This document shows positions 8,463 to 16,980 of a DNA stretch of 37,389 nt, in pieces; the first letter of the stretch is position 1; each line of letters begins with the position of its first letter. The stretch is from Methylococcales bacterium (GTDB lineage Bacteria > Pseudomonadota > Gammaproteobacteria > Methylococcales > Methylomonadaceae): assembly GCA_028713055.1 (NCBI GenBank), contig JAQTOX010000011.1, positions 1 to 37,389 of the forward strand. The letters run 5' to 3'. The notes under the pieces were generated by a model that was not told the DNA's origin, made no database searches, and was given only the letters and a program-made list of their open reading frames with translations. The translations under genes and the position numbers were made by a program.

Positions 8463-9078
8463 ATGAACAAAAAGTCCCATTGGGAAAACATTTATCAAAA
8501 TAAATTACCTGAAGAAGTGAGCTGGTATCAAGACGTACCAACGATTTCACTTGAATTGATTAGCGTGTGTTCGATGTCGAATGATGCAGTAATTATCGAT
8601 GTTGGCGGTGGCGCGTCAACGCTTTCAGATTGTCTTTTAGAAAAAGGTTATACACATTTAACAGTTTTAGATTTGTCAGCAAACGCGCTTGAGCATTCCA
8701 AACAACGTTTAGGTGATAAAGCGAATTTAATTGACTGGCACGTTGATGAAAGTACCCAGTTTTCTGCATCAAAACGTTACGACATTTGGCATGACAGAGC
8801 CGTTTTTCATTTTTTAACCGATGAAAACGACCGTGAAAAATATAAAAAATGTTCTAAATGTTTCTCTCAAAACCGGCGGTTACGTCATCATTGCCGCTTT
8901 TGCTATTGACAGTGCGACGAAATGCAGTGGTTTAGAGATTGTGCAATACGATGCCACTAAATTACAAAATGAATTAGGTGATAATTTCACGCTTATTGAA
9001 CAACGCACTGAAAATCACGTTACGCCAGCAGGCAACACGCAGGTTTTCGGCTATTATTTATTTTTGAAAAACAATTGA
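8463..9078 (+). pseudogene. Class I SAM-dependent methyltransferase, frameshifted in an A-tract
   Basis: From ATG 8463 the frame reads MNKKSHWENIYQNKLPEE, then the SAM-binding VIIDVGGGASTLSDCL (motif I, GGGAS) and LTVLDLSANALEHSKQRL, and later HDRAVFHFLTDENDREKY. After the six-A run at 8844-8849 it goes out of register and stops at 8909. The natural continuation (KNVLNVSLKTGGYVIIAAFA to ...QVFGYYLFLKNN, stop at 9078) is in the neighbouring frame. Deleting one A joins both halves into about 204 residues, the normal size of this family (often annotated class I SAM methyltransferase or thiopurine-methyltransferase-like). The substrate cannot be told. Frameshift, sequencing error, or slippage on A6 are all possible. 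Confidence 0.85.
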
Positions 9079-9170
9079 AAATATAAAACTACGTTTTTAG
9101 ATTCATAAATGATGTAACTTATTGACCTAAATTTACACACAACCATAACTTCACGTTTTCACCTCCCAAC

Positions 9171-11774
9171 ATGATAAGAAAATTCGTTATTTTATTAACC
9201 TTACTGCTGCTCCTCGTGGTGAATTTCAGTATTTGGAGCTACGTTAACAACCCGTTACAGATTCAGCCGTGGACAAAAACCACGATGGGCGTGACGTATG
9301 ACCCAATGCGTAAACAAGACACGCAAACCAGTAATACGTTTCCTAGTGCAGAAGAAATCGAAAATGATTTTGCTTTGCTAACCAACAAAGTATTTGCGGT
9401 GCGAACTTATAATGTCGCGAAAGAAAAAGGTTTAGACAAAATCCCTGAACTCGCCGCGAAACATAATTTGAATTCAACGGTTGGCGCGTGGATTGGCGTA
9501 GATTTAGAAGAAAATCGCAAACAAGTCGATACGTTGGTTGAAATTGCCAAACAATACAATCCGAAATTGATTCGCCTCATGGTCGGCAACGAAGTGTTAT
9601 TGCGTGGCGATGTAACCGAAGAAGAATTGATTGGTTACATTCGTAGCGTCAAACAAAATGTCACCAAACCGGTGAGTACCTCTGAAACCTGGGATGTATG
9701 GATTAAGCATCCAAAATTGGTCGATGAAGTCGATTTTATTGCGATTCACGTTCTGCCGTATTGGGAAGGGATTGTCGCCGAAGATGCCGTCAATTATGTT
9801 TTCGATCGCTACAATGACGTGAAAAAAGCCTATCCGAATAAACCTATCATCATTACAGAGGTAGGCTGGCCTTCAGACGGTCAACCAGTGAAACACGCAA
9901 CCGCATCCATTCCTAATCAAGCCAAATTTTTGCGTGATTTCTTGAATCGGGCGGACAAAGAAAAAGTAACTTATTACGTTGTGGAAGCGTTTGACCAGCC
10001 TTGGAAAAAATCTATCGAAGGTTCGGCAGGTGCGTATTGGGGAATTTTCAACGCTGATCGCCAGCCAAAATATCCAATGGATGGAGACGTAATCGCGTTG
10101 CCTGATTGGGAAAATTGGGCAGCCGGTGCAGCCGTTTTCAGTTTGGTATTGATGGGTTTAATTTTACTCACCCGTAGCAGTTTGAAATTGTCAGGCATTT
10201 TCTTTTTTGGTTTGATGGCAAACCTTGCTGCATCGGTCATTTTTTGGACAGTCTCCAGCGGCGCACATCAATATCAAACCACGTTGAGCCTTTTGTTATG
10301 GGGCTTGATGGTTTTGATGCAGGTGTTGGCAACGACAATTTTACTGATTGAAAGTTTAGAAATTGCCGAAGTAGTTTGGCATCGCAAAACCATTCGCACG
10401 TTCCAACCGCTCACACCGTCGCCTGAGTTTAAATATCCGAAAGTGTCGCTACATTTACCCATTCACAACGAACCACCGTTGATGGTTCGGAAAACGTTAG
10501 AAGCCTTGGCAAAAGTCGATTATCCAAACTTTGAAGTTTTAGTCATGGATAACAACACCAAAGACGATGCTATTTGGATGCCAGTCAAAGAAGATTGCGA
10601 ACGTTTAGGCGAGCGTTTCCGTTTTTTCCATTTAGAAAATTGGCCAGGTTATAAAGCAGGTGCTATCAATCACGCACTCGAACAAACTGCCGCAGATGCT
10701 GAAATTATCGCGCTTATCGACAGTGATTATGTGTTGTCGCCCGATTGGCTCAAATGTATGGTGCCGTATTTTGATAATCCGAAAGTCGGTTTTATTCAAT
10801 CGCCACAAGATTATCGCGACCGTCATCAAAGTACGTTTAAAGAATTTTCGTATTGGGAATATGCGGGCTTTTTCAATATTGGCATGGTGCAACGCAACGA
10901 ATACAACGCCATTATTCAACATGGCACGATGACCATGATTCGCAAATCGGCGTTAATTGAAGTCGGACGTTGGTCAGAATGGTGTATTTGTGAAGATAGT
11001 GAATTGGGTATTCGTTTATATGAAGCGGGTTATGATTCGGTGTATGTGAAAGATTCATTCGGTCGCGGTTTGATGCCTGATACATTCTCGGGTTATATGA
11101 CGCAACGTTTCCGTTGGGTTTATGGCGCGATGCAAATTATCAAAGCGCATTGGCGCAGTTTCTTACCGACCAGCAAAGTGCTGACTTCTGCCCAAAAATA
11201 TTATTTTGTCGCGGGTTGGTTGCCCTGGTTTTCGGATGCGTTGGCGTTAGTTTTCACGATGGCGAGTTTAATCATTACCGTGTTAATTCGTTTCGCGTCA
11301 CACCCAGAATTACCTTCGACAGTATTTTTAATGCCAACAGTGGGTTTATTTGCATTCAAAATTATTCGCGGTTTATGGCTATATCAAGCACGAGTTCCGT
11401 GTTCAGTTTGGCATTCACTTGGCGCAGCATTATCGGGTTTATCTTTGACACACACTGTTGCACTAGGCACGATTCAAGGGCTGTTCACATCGGGAAAACC
11501 GTTTATGCGAACACCAAAATATGAATCGCAAGGTGCATTATTTTCAGGTTTGCGCGTAATTCAACAAGAACTGTTGTTATTGATTTTGCTTGGTTGGGGA
11601 ATTTTTGAAATCAGCAAACTTGAATACTTAGACAATTTAAACGGAAAATTATGGATGGCGATTTTAGCGGTTCAAGCCGTGCCATATTTGGCGACGTTGA
11701 TTACAACTTTAATCAGTGTTGCACCGAGTTATTTCACCAACAAATCAGCAGAAGAGTTAGACGATGAAGTGTAA
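9171..11774 (+). CDS. GH17-GT2 fusion: membrane beta-glucan synthase/transferase
   Basis: An 867-residue membrane enzyme joining two carbohydrate-active modules. The N-terminal helix (about 4-23) is followed by a GH17-like domain (about 35-310) with probable acid/base Glu141 (VGNEVLLRGD) and nucleophile Glu230 (ITEVGWPSDG), facing the periplasm. Membrane helices follow (about 322-400). A cytoplasmic family-2 glycosyltransferase domain comes next, with HLPIHNEPPLMVRKTL, the metal-binding IDSDY, EDSELGIRLYEAGY and the QRFRW motif that marks processive synthases. Several C-terminal membrane helices end the protein. The architecture resembles NdvB-type beta-1,3-glucan synthases of Pseudomonas; a cyclic or linear beta-glucan product is inferred. 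The ATG lacks a strong ribosome site. Its 3' end overlaps the next gene by 11 bp. Confidence 0.88.
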   Translation: MIRKFVILLTLLLLLVVNFSIWSYVNNPLQIQPWTKTTMGVTYDPMRKQDTQTSNTFPSAEEIENDFALLTNKVFAVRTYNVAKEKGLDKIPELAAKHNLNSTVGAWIGVDLEENRKQVDTLVEIAKQYNPKLIRLMVGNEVLLRGDVTEEELIGYIRSVKQNVTKPVSTSETWDVWIKHPKLVDEVDFIAIHVLPYWEGIVAEDAVNYVFDRYNDVKKAYPNKPIIITEVGWPSDGQPVKHATASIPNQAKFLRDFLNRADKEKVTYYVVEAFDQPWKKSIEGSAGAYWGIFNADRQPKYPMDGDVIALPDWENWAAGAAVFSLVLMGLILLTRSSLKLSGIFFFGLMANLAASVIFWTVSSGAHQYQTTLSLLLWGLMVLMQVLATTILLIESLEIAEVVWHRKTIRTFQPLTPSPEFKYPKVSLHLPIHNEPPLMVRKTLEALAKVDYPNFEVLVMDNNTKDDAIWMPVKEDCERLGERFRFFHLENWPGYKAGAINHALEQTAADAEIIALIDSDYVLSPDWLKCMVPYFDNPKVGFIQSPQDYRDRHQSTFKEFSYWEYAGFFNIGMVQRNEYNAIIQHGTMTMIRKSALIEVGRWSEWCICEDSELGIRLYEAGYDSVYVKDSFGRGLMPDTFSGYMTQRFRWVYGAMQIIKAHWRSFLPTSKVLTSAQKYYFVAGWLPWFSDALALVFTMASLIITVLIRFASHPELPSTVFLMPTVGLFAFKIIRGLWLYQARVPCSVWHSLGAALSGLSLTHTVALGTIQGLFTSGKPFMRTPKYESQGALFSGLRVIQQELLLLILLGWGIFEISKLEYLDNLNGKLWMAILAVQAVPYLATLITTLISVAPSYFTNKSAEELDDEV

Positions 11775-12504
11775 AAATTTGATTAACAAAGTGATTCATG
11801 ACAAAAACTATTCGACTAACGCCGTAGCGTTAGGTGTGACGTTTTTAGGGCTAATTAGCGGTTCTGGTTTTATTACGTCAGTAGGATTTTTCGCACTTTC
11901 GGGCGCGATTACCAATTGGTTGGCAGTTCACATGTTGTTTGAAAAAGTACCATATTTGCATGGTTCGGGTGTGATTCCAGAAAAATTCGAGGAATTCAAA
12001 AGTGCGATTAAAACGCTGATGATGTCGCAATTTTTCACGGCACAAAACATCGAACAATTTATCGAAACTGAAGAGCAGGGCGGTGAAAAAGTTTTAAATT
12101 TAGAACCGCTTTTAAATGTGGTGGATTATGACAAAATTTACGACAGTCTTGTGATGGTGATTTTAGAATCGTCGTTTGGCGGAATGCTTATGATGATGGG
12201 TGGCGTGGAAGCCTTAACACCGCTCAAAGAACCATTTGTTGAAAAAGTTAAAGTCACGTTAATCGAAATGGTTGATTCCAGTGACTTCAAAACGGCTTTA
12301 CAACACGGATTGAATGCTCAAAAAATCAGTGCGGATTTAGTTGGCAAAATCGAAACCGTAATTGATAAACGTCTCAACGAACTTACGCCACAGCTCGTCA
12401 AAGAAATGGTGCAAGCCATTATCCAAGAACATTTAGGCTGGCTCGTAGTTTGGGGCGGCGTAATTGGAGGATTGTTGGGTGGTGTGTTTAGTTTTTTTGT
12501 GTAA
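11764..12504 (+). CDS. DUF445 family inner-membrane protein
   Basis: The 246-residue product has N-terminal hydrophobic segments (about 18-45) containing SGAITNWLAVHMLFEKVP, the signature of DUF445 proteins (YheB/YjiN relatives). An amphipathic helical middle and a C-terminal hydrophobic hairpin follow (VVWGGVIGGLLGGVFSFFV). It starts 11 bp inside the end of the glycosyltransferase gene, so the two are translationally coupled. The biochemical role of DUF445 is unknown; coupling to a glucan synthase hints at an envelope role, by position only. Confidence 0.85.
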   Translation: MKCKNLINKVIHDKNYSTNAVALGVTFLGLISGSGFITSVGFFALSGAITNWLAVHMLFEKVPYLHGSGVIPEKFEEFKSAIKTLMMSQFFTAQNIEQFIETEEQGGEKVLNLEPLLNVVDYDKIYDSLVMVILESSFGGMLMMMGGVEALTPLKEPFVEKVKVTLIEMVDSSDFKTALQHGLNAQKISADLVGKIETVIDKRLNELTPQLVKEMVQAIIQEHLGWLVVWGGVIGGLLGGVFSFFV

Positions 12505-12531
12505 TTAACATTTTCAGTTAGAACAGTCTTT

Positions 12532-13326
12532 ATGAACAATTACGACCCCCTAATATTTGATAAGCGAGAAATGGTAATTGAAAAATTATCCCTACTTGTT
12601 GAGCATAAATGCGTATTAAGTGCTGACTTAGGAAAAGGCGAAAGTTTGCCGATAATAATCGTTGCAATAAATCTTGAAAGTAGCATTCTCATTTTGAGAC
12701 AAGCTCGAGACATCCCACCCATTTTGAATGGCAGCACAGTCGAACAATTAAATAAAAAAATAGTGACGATGCCACGTGTTGAATTTAGTACGGTATTCTG
12801 TGATGTCCAAGTGGCTTTCTCGGGTGTATCTATTAAAAAAGTAACACATAAGGGTAATTACGCTTTCCAGATGTACATCCCAAGTTTGTTACATTGGCAC
12901 AATAGACGCAGGTATGACCGCAAAAAGATTCCTATTGCTAAGTCTAGTTTTTGTGAAATGGTATTGCCCATACCTAAAAGCGATGCGACGGATGAATATA
13001 AGCAAAATTACGTTACTGCCATAGACAAAGTAAAAAATAATTTGACCAGCAAAAACAATGCTATCAACTCGATTTGTTTGGAATTATACGATGTCAGTCT
13101 AGCAGGTTGTTCATTACTAAATCACGATGAGGAATTTTCTTATTTTTTAACACCACGTACTACTTATGAAAATAGCAAAATTATCATGCCAGATGACAAT
13201 GAAATTAGCGTTTCTTTTGAAATTATGTCGAAACGAGTGATTGAATTTGACGAATCTGACGATGTTGACGTATTCAATGAATTAATTGGAATTAAGTTTC
13301 TTGATATAAAACGTGATGTTATTTGA
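12532..13326 (+). CDS. YcgR-like PilZ-domain c-di-GMP receptor
   Basis: A 264-residue protein with an N-terminal YcgR-like beta domain (about 10-120) and a PilZ domain whose two nucleotide-binding signatures are present: RxxxR at R126/R130 (NRRRYDRKKIP) and D187-VSLAG192 (DxSxxG). Between them, about 150-180, is a charged insertion longer than usual. PilZ proteins bind cyclic di-GMP and switch motility or polysaccharide synthesis. No signal peptide or membrane segment is seen. It begins 28 bp after the DUF445 gene and follows the glucan synthase, so it could control that enzyme or pili; this is inference. Codon use is a little more AT-rich than its neighbours. Confidence 0.82.
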   Translation: MNNYDPLIFDKREMVIEKLSLLVEHKCVLSADLGKGESLPIIIVAINLESSILILRQARDIPPILNGSTVEQLNKKIVTMPRVEFSTVFCDVQVAFSGVSIKKVTHKGNYAFQMYIPSLLHWHNRRRYDRKKIPIAKSSFCEMVLPIPKSDATDEYKQNYVTAIDKVKNNLTSKNNAINSICLELYDVSLAGCSLLNHDEEFSYFLTPRTTYENSKIIMPDDNEISVSFEIMSKRVIEFDESDDVDVFNELIGIKFLDIKRDVI

Positions 13327-13390
13327 AAATAAACGAGTCGAGTTTTTAATCAAATTTTCAATTAAATAAATGGCAGGACAGAGGAATTTT

Positions 13391-14236
13391 ATGATTTACA
13401 AAACGTTGATTGATGCAAAAACGTTGCACATGAATTTAAATAATCCGAATTGGATTGTGGTGGATTGTCGTTTTTCGCTTGCCCAACCTGATTTAGGTGG
13501 ATTTTTATATCGGCACGGACACATTCCTAATGCCCGTTACGCGCATTTAAACAATGAGTTGTCGTCGCCTATCACATCACAAACGGGTCGCCATCCGTTG
13601 CCTAATTTTGAACAATTGGCGAGAAAAATTGGTGCGTGGGGGATTAACAATCGGTCTCAAGTGATCGTGTATGACGATGCTAATGGTGCGTTTGCTGCTC
13701 GTCTCTGGTGGTTATTGCATTATTTGGGACATGAAAACGTTGCTGTTTTAGATGGCGGTATTGTTCAATGGCAAGCAGTGGGCTATGAAATGACGACTGT
13801 TTTGCCGAAATGTACTTCAGAACTGTTTAGAATTTATCCACCGTGTGGCGAGTGGTTAACAGCGGCGCAGGTTGAAATCGAATTAGCGAAAAAAGCGATT
13901 CGGTTAATTGATGCACGAACACCAGAGCGTTATCGCGGTGAACAAGAACCAATTGATCCGGTTGCTGGTCATATTCCTTACGCGCTGAATCGACCTTTTC
14001 AACAAAACTTAACCGCTTCAGGATTATTTTTATCCTCTGAAAAGTTGCGTGAACACTTTTTGAAATTGCTGGGGGATTTTGAACCGGCGCAAACGGTACA
14101 TTATTGCGGTTCAGGCGTAACCGCTTGTCACAATTTATTAGCGATGGAACACGCGGGGTTAAGTGGTTCAAAGTTATATGCGGGTTCGTGGAGCGAATGG
14201 ATCGTAAATAAAAACCGTGGTGTTGCTCGACAATAA
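13391..14236 (+). CDS. Thiosulfate/3-mercaptopyruvate sulfurtransferase (two rhodanese domains)
   Basis: SseA-like sulfurtransferase that moves sulfane sulfur from a donor to a thiol or cyanide acceptor. The start at 13391 is preferred over an in-frame ATG at 13370 because GAGGAA lies 5 bp upstream of it; this gives 281 residues, the normal length. The inactive N-terminal domain contains VVDCRFSLAQPDLGGFLY and HIPNARYAHLN. The C-terminal domain contains LIDARTPERYRGEQEPIDPVAGHIP and the active loop CGSGVTAC, with the catalytic Cys first. CGSGVTA loops are usual for mercaptopyruvate-type enzymes. Its stop codon overlaps the next start by one base, indicating an operon with the esterase and cobU. 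Confidence 0.92.
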   Translation: MIYKTLIDAKTLHMNLNNPNWIVVDCRFSLAQPDLGGFLYRHGHIPNARYAHLNNELSSPITSQTGRHPLPNFEQLARKIGAWGINNRSQVIVYDDANGAFAARLWWLLHYLGHENVAVLDGGIVQWQAVGYEMTTVLPKCTSELFRIYPPCGEWLTAAQVEIELAKKAIRLIDARTPERYRGEQEPIDPVAGHIPYALNRPFQQNLTASGLFLSSEKLREHFLKLLGDFEPAQTVHYCGSGVTACHNLLAMEHAGLSGSKLYAGSWSEWIVNKNRGVARQ

Positions 14237-15009
14237 TGCAAGCCATTGATTTAGCTTTTGAACAATTCGGCGACACGCAAAATCCGCCGTTAATTATCTT
14301 ACATGGATTTTTTGCGGCAGCACGAAACTGGCGAGCTTGTGCAGATAAATTAGCTGTCCAGTTTTGTGTTTATGTCTTAGATGCACGCAATCATGGCGCG
14401 TCACCACATTCCGAAATAATGGATTACGAATCGATGGCAACGGATGTGGCGCACTTTATTGAACAACATCAATTATCTGCTGTGAATATCATGGGTCATA
14501 GTATGGGCGGTAAAACTGCAATGTGGTTCGCGTTGAATTATCCAAATTTGGTGCAAAATTTAATCGTCGTCGATATTGCCCCGATTGATTACAAACACAG
14601 TTTTGAACCGCTGATTAACGCACTGAAAAATTTACCGCTCACCGAATTAAGGAGTCGAAAACAAGCAGAATCGCTACTTGCTGACGTTATTTCGGAGCTA
14701 AGTTATCGACAATTTTTGTTGCAAAACTTGGTGTTGAAAAATGACGGTCAATATCAATGGCGAATCGATTTGGATATTTTCCAGCACAATGCCGCAAACA
14801 TTCTTCTTTTTCCAAACACTGAAAATGTACCTCAGTTTCTTGGACGAACGTTGTTTATTTCCGGTGGTAATTCGCGTTACATCAAAGAAAATAGCACTGA
14901 AATGTTATTTCCCTTCGCACAAATTCGAGTGATTCCGGATGCTGAACATTGGATTCATGTTCAACAACCGGAAGCCTTTTTAAAAACAGTAACAGACTTT
15001 TTGCAATGA
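14236..15009 (+). CDS. YbfF-like alpha/beta-hydrolase (esterase)
   Basis: A 257-residue cytoplasmic alpha/beta hydrolase. It shows the oxyanion-hole region LHGFFAAARNW, VLDARNHGASPHS, the nucleophile elbow GHSMGG (Ser in GHSMG), VVDIAPIDY, and the late catalytic His in DAEHWIHVQQP. This combination matches the YbfF/BioH-related acyl-CoA esterase group. Its true substrate is unknown. Translationally coupled on both sides: the start overlaps the sulfurtransferase stop (TAATG) and the stop overlaps the cobU start (ATGA). Confidence 0.9.
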   Translation: MQAIDLAFEQFGDTQNPPLIILHGFFAAARNWRACADKLAVQFCVYVLDARNHGASPHSEIMDYESMATDVAHFIEQHQLSAVNIMGHSMGGKTAMWFALNYPNLVQNLIVVDIAPIDYKHSFEPLINALKNLPLTELRSRKQAESLLADVISELSYRQFLLQNLVLKNDGQYQWRIDLDIFQHNAANILLFPNTENVPQFLGRTLFISGGNSRYIKENSTEMLFPFAQIRVIPDAEHWIHVQQPEAFLKTVTDFLQ

Positions 15010-15503
15010 AAACATTATTTATTGGCGGTGTAAAAAGTGGCAAATCGCGTTTAGCCGAAACTGCAATTTTAGAGTTTTCAAAGGGTGTAAAACCGTATTA
15101 TTTGGCGACGAATGAATGTTTCGATGACGAAATGAAAGCGCGAGTTTTGACGCATAAACAGCAACGCCAAAATGCTTTTGACACAATTGAAGAGCCTGTG
15201 AAATTATTTGAAACATTGCAATTATACGAACGTCCGGTTTTAATCGAATGCGTAACGATGTGGCTGAACAATATGCTGTATCACCAGTTTTCAGAACAAG
15301 CGATTTTGGATGAATTAGAAGCTGTGATGACATTGCCGATTGATTTAGTGTTGGTGCATAACGAAGTCGGTTTTGGCGTGATTCCTGAAAATAAATTGGC
15401 GCGGCAATTTGTCGATTTATCCGGCAAAGCCGCGCAATTGATGGCGCGACATTGCGAACAGGCTTATTTTTGCAGCGCAGGTTTAGCGTTAAAAATGAAA
15501 TAA
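15006..15503 (+). CDS. cobU: Adenosylcobinamide kinase / adenosylcobinamide-phosphate guanylyltransferase
   Basis: Bifunctional enzyme of the late cobalamin pathway: phosphorylates adenosylcobinamide and adds GMP in nucleotide-loop assembly. The start at 15006 is inferred from the ATGA overlap with the esterase stop and gives 165 residues. P-loop GGVKSGKS (7-14) and the family signature NEVGFGVIPENKLARQF with FVDLSGKAAQLMA are clear. It is slightly shorter than typical CobU (about 180). No other cobalamin gene is nearby, so the rest of the pathway or salvage system must lie elsewhere. It ends 1 bp from the convergent MFS gene. Confidence 0.93.
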   Translation: MKTLFIGGVKSGKSRLAETAILEFSKGVKPYYLATNECFDDEMKARVLTHKQQRQNAFDTIEEPVKLFETLQLYERPVLIECVTMWLNNMLYHQFSEQAILDELEAVMTLPIDLVLVHNEVGFGVIPENKLARQFVDLSGKAAQLMARHCEQAYFCSAGLALKMK

Positions 15504-15504
15504 T

Positions 15505-16833
15505 TTAATCTGCTTGAACCGCCGCTATTTTTCCTCGTTTTTCATTCACTTTAGTCAATAAAAGTAAGCCTAGCGCAAAAAATACTATCGTCGATGACAA
15601 CGCCCAACGATGATTGTCATGGGTGCAATAGTTGATTAAACCGTAACTCAATGGACCTACTATCGCGGATAATCGATTTACCAATCCCCACAGACCTAAA
15701 AATTCACCCGCTCTTTCGGTGGGTGAGAATTTACTCACCAAAGCGCGACCGACCGCTTGACTCGCACCCATCGCCAATCCAATCATATTGCCGATCAGCC
15801 ACATTTGTGTCGATTCGGTTGCAAAAACCGCTGCCGTTACCGCTGCAATCCAAATCAACAACGTTATTGCCAACGTCGGCACGGAACCGATTCGGTCTTG
15901 CAAATGTCCACAAATAAATGCCCCCACTGCCGCCGTAACATTTACCACCATAATCAAAATAATCAATGCTTGCGTATCAAACCCCATGACTTCTTGGGCG
16001 TAAATTGCCGCTAAAACAACCACCGTACTCACACCCGATTGATACACCGCCAGCGTAATTAAAAACCAAGCTAAATCTTGAAACCGCGTTGCTTCTTTAA
16101 TGGTTTGTTTCAAACGGGTGAAACTTGCGGTTAAAAAAGAAACGTTTTGCGTAGCGGTAACAGGTACAGCACGTTCATGCAGCCACAAAAAAGTCGGTGT
16201 AGCGGTCAGGGCAAAAATTGCCGCCGTAATCAACAACGTAATCGGAACGGATTGTTCAGCTGCCAAACCTTGTTGTTTCGCCCAATTCATATAAGCCAAA
16301 CAAATGCCTAATGTTAAAAGTCCGCCAAAGTAACCTAAACTCCAACCATAGCCCGACATTTTCCCCATTTTTTGTTCTGGGATAATTTCGGGTAAAAATG
16401 CTGCAATCAGGTTTTCGCCAATCGCAAAAAGTGTTGCAGAAATAATCACCAGCACCATTGCTAGTACAACATCACCTGCCCCAACTGTTGCTAATGACGC
16501 AGTGGCGACAATACAACCTATAGCCGAAATAAGAAGGAACTGCTTTTTACACGCCCGATAATCAGCGATTGCGCCAATGATAGGACTACTAATCATAGCG
16601 ATAAAATTTGCGGTACTCATCGCTAACGACCAAAGTAACGTTGCTGTTCCCGCTGTAATTCCAGGTGTATTCGCCGCAACGACACCCACAAAATAAGTGC
16701 TGAAAATAGTCGTCTGTACAACGGTCGTGTAGCCAGAATTCGCGAAATCAAACAACGCCCACGCCAACAATTCTTTATTACTGGCGTTGCCTATGGCTAA
16801 CTTATTTTTATCAAGGGACAATTTTTTTTGCAT
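15505..16833 (-). CDS. UMF1/Atg22-type MFS transporter
   Basis: A 442-residue integral membrane protein with about 12 hydrophobic segments. The start ELLAWALFDFANSGYTT is diagnostic of the UMF1 family, related to Atg22 vacuolar effluxers. Also seen: SPIIGAIADYRACKK (MFS loop 2-3 signature) and GHLQDRIGS after helix 7. Substrates of bacterial UMF1 proteins are mostly undefined. The gene converges on cobU with one base between the stop codons and shares a 147-bp divergent region with the multicopper oxidase. Confidence 0.88.
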   Translation of the reverse strand: MQKKLSLDKNKLAIGNASNKELLAWALFDFANSGYTTVVQTTIFSTYFVGVVAANTPGITAGTATLLWSLAMSTANFIAMISSPIIGAIADYRACKKQFLLISAIGCIVATASLATVGAGDVVLAMVLVIISATLFAIGENLIAAFLPEIIPEQKMGKMSGYGWSLGYFGGLLTLGICLAYMNWAKQQGLAAEQSVPITLLITAAIFALTATPTFLWLHERAVPVTATQNVSFLTASFTRLKQTIKEATRFQDLAWFLITLAVYQSGVSTVVVLAAIYAQEVMGFDTQALIILIMVVNVTAAVGAFICGHLQDRIGSVPTLAITLLIWIAAVTAAVFATESTQMWLIGNMIGLAMGASQAVGRALVSKFSPTERAGEFLGLWGLVNRLSAIVGPLSYGLINYCTHDNHRWALSSTIVFFALGLLLLTKVNEKRGKIAAVQAD

Positions 16834-16980
16834 AGTTCAATCTCGAATGGATTTTTTAAAAGGTTTCTAAGTTTAAGACAGTGTTTCGCTTGGGGCATCG
16901 GCAACAATGAATTATTAAATGGATTCAGTTAAAATGCCGCATCATTTCTTTTGTCGTGTCATTGTTTCGAGGTCATTTTC

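Noticed and set aside
13370-13390. Upstream ATG for the sulfurtransferase
   Set aside because: No ribosome site before 13370, whereas GAGGAA precedes 13391 at good spacing and the family length fits.
16834-16950. Sigma-54-like promoter for the multicopper oxidase
   Set aside because: GGGGCATCGGCAAC has no correctly spaced GG/GC pair on either strand.
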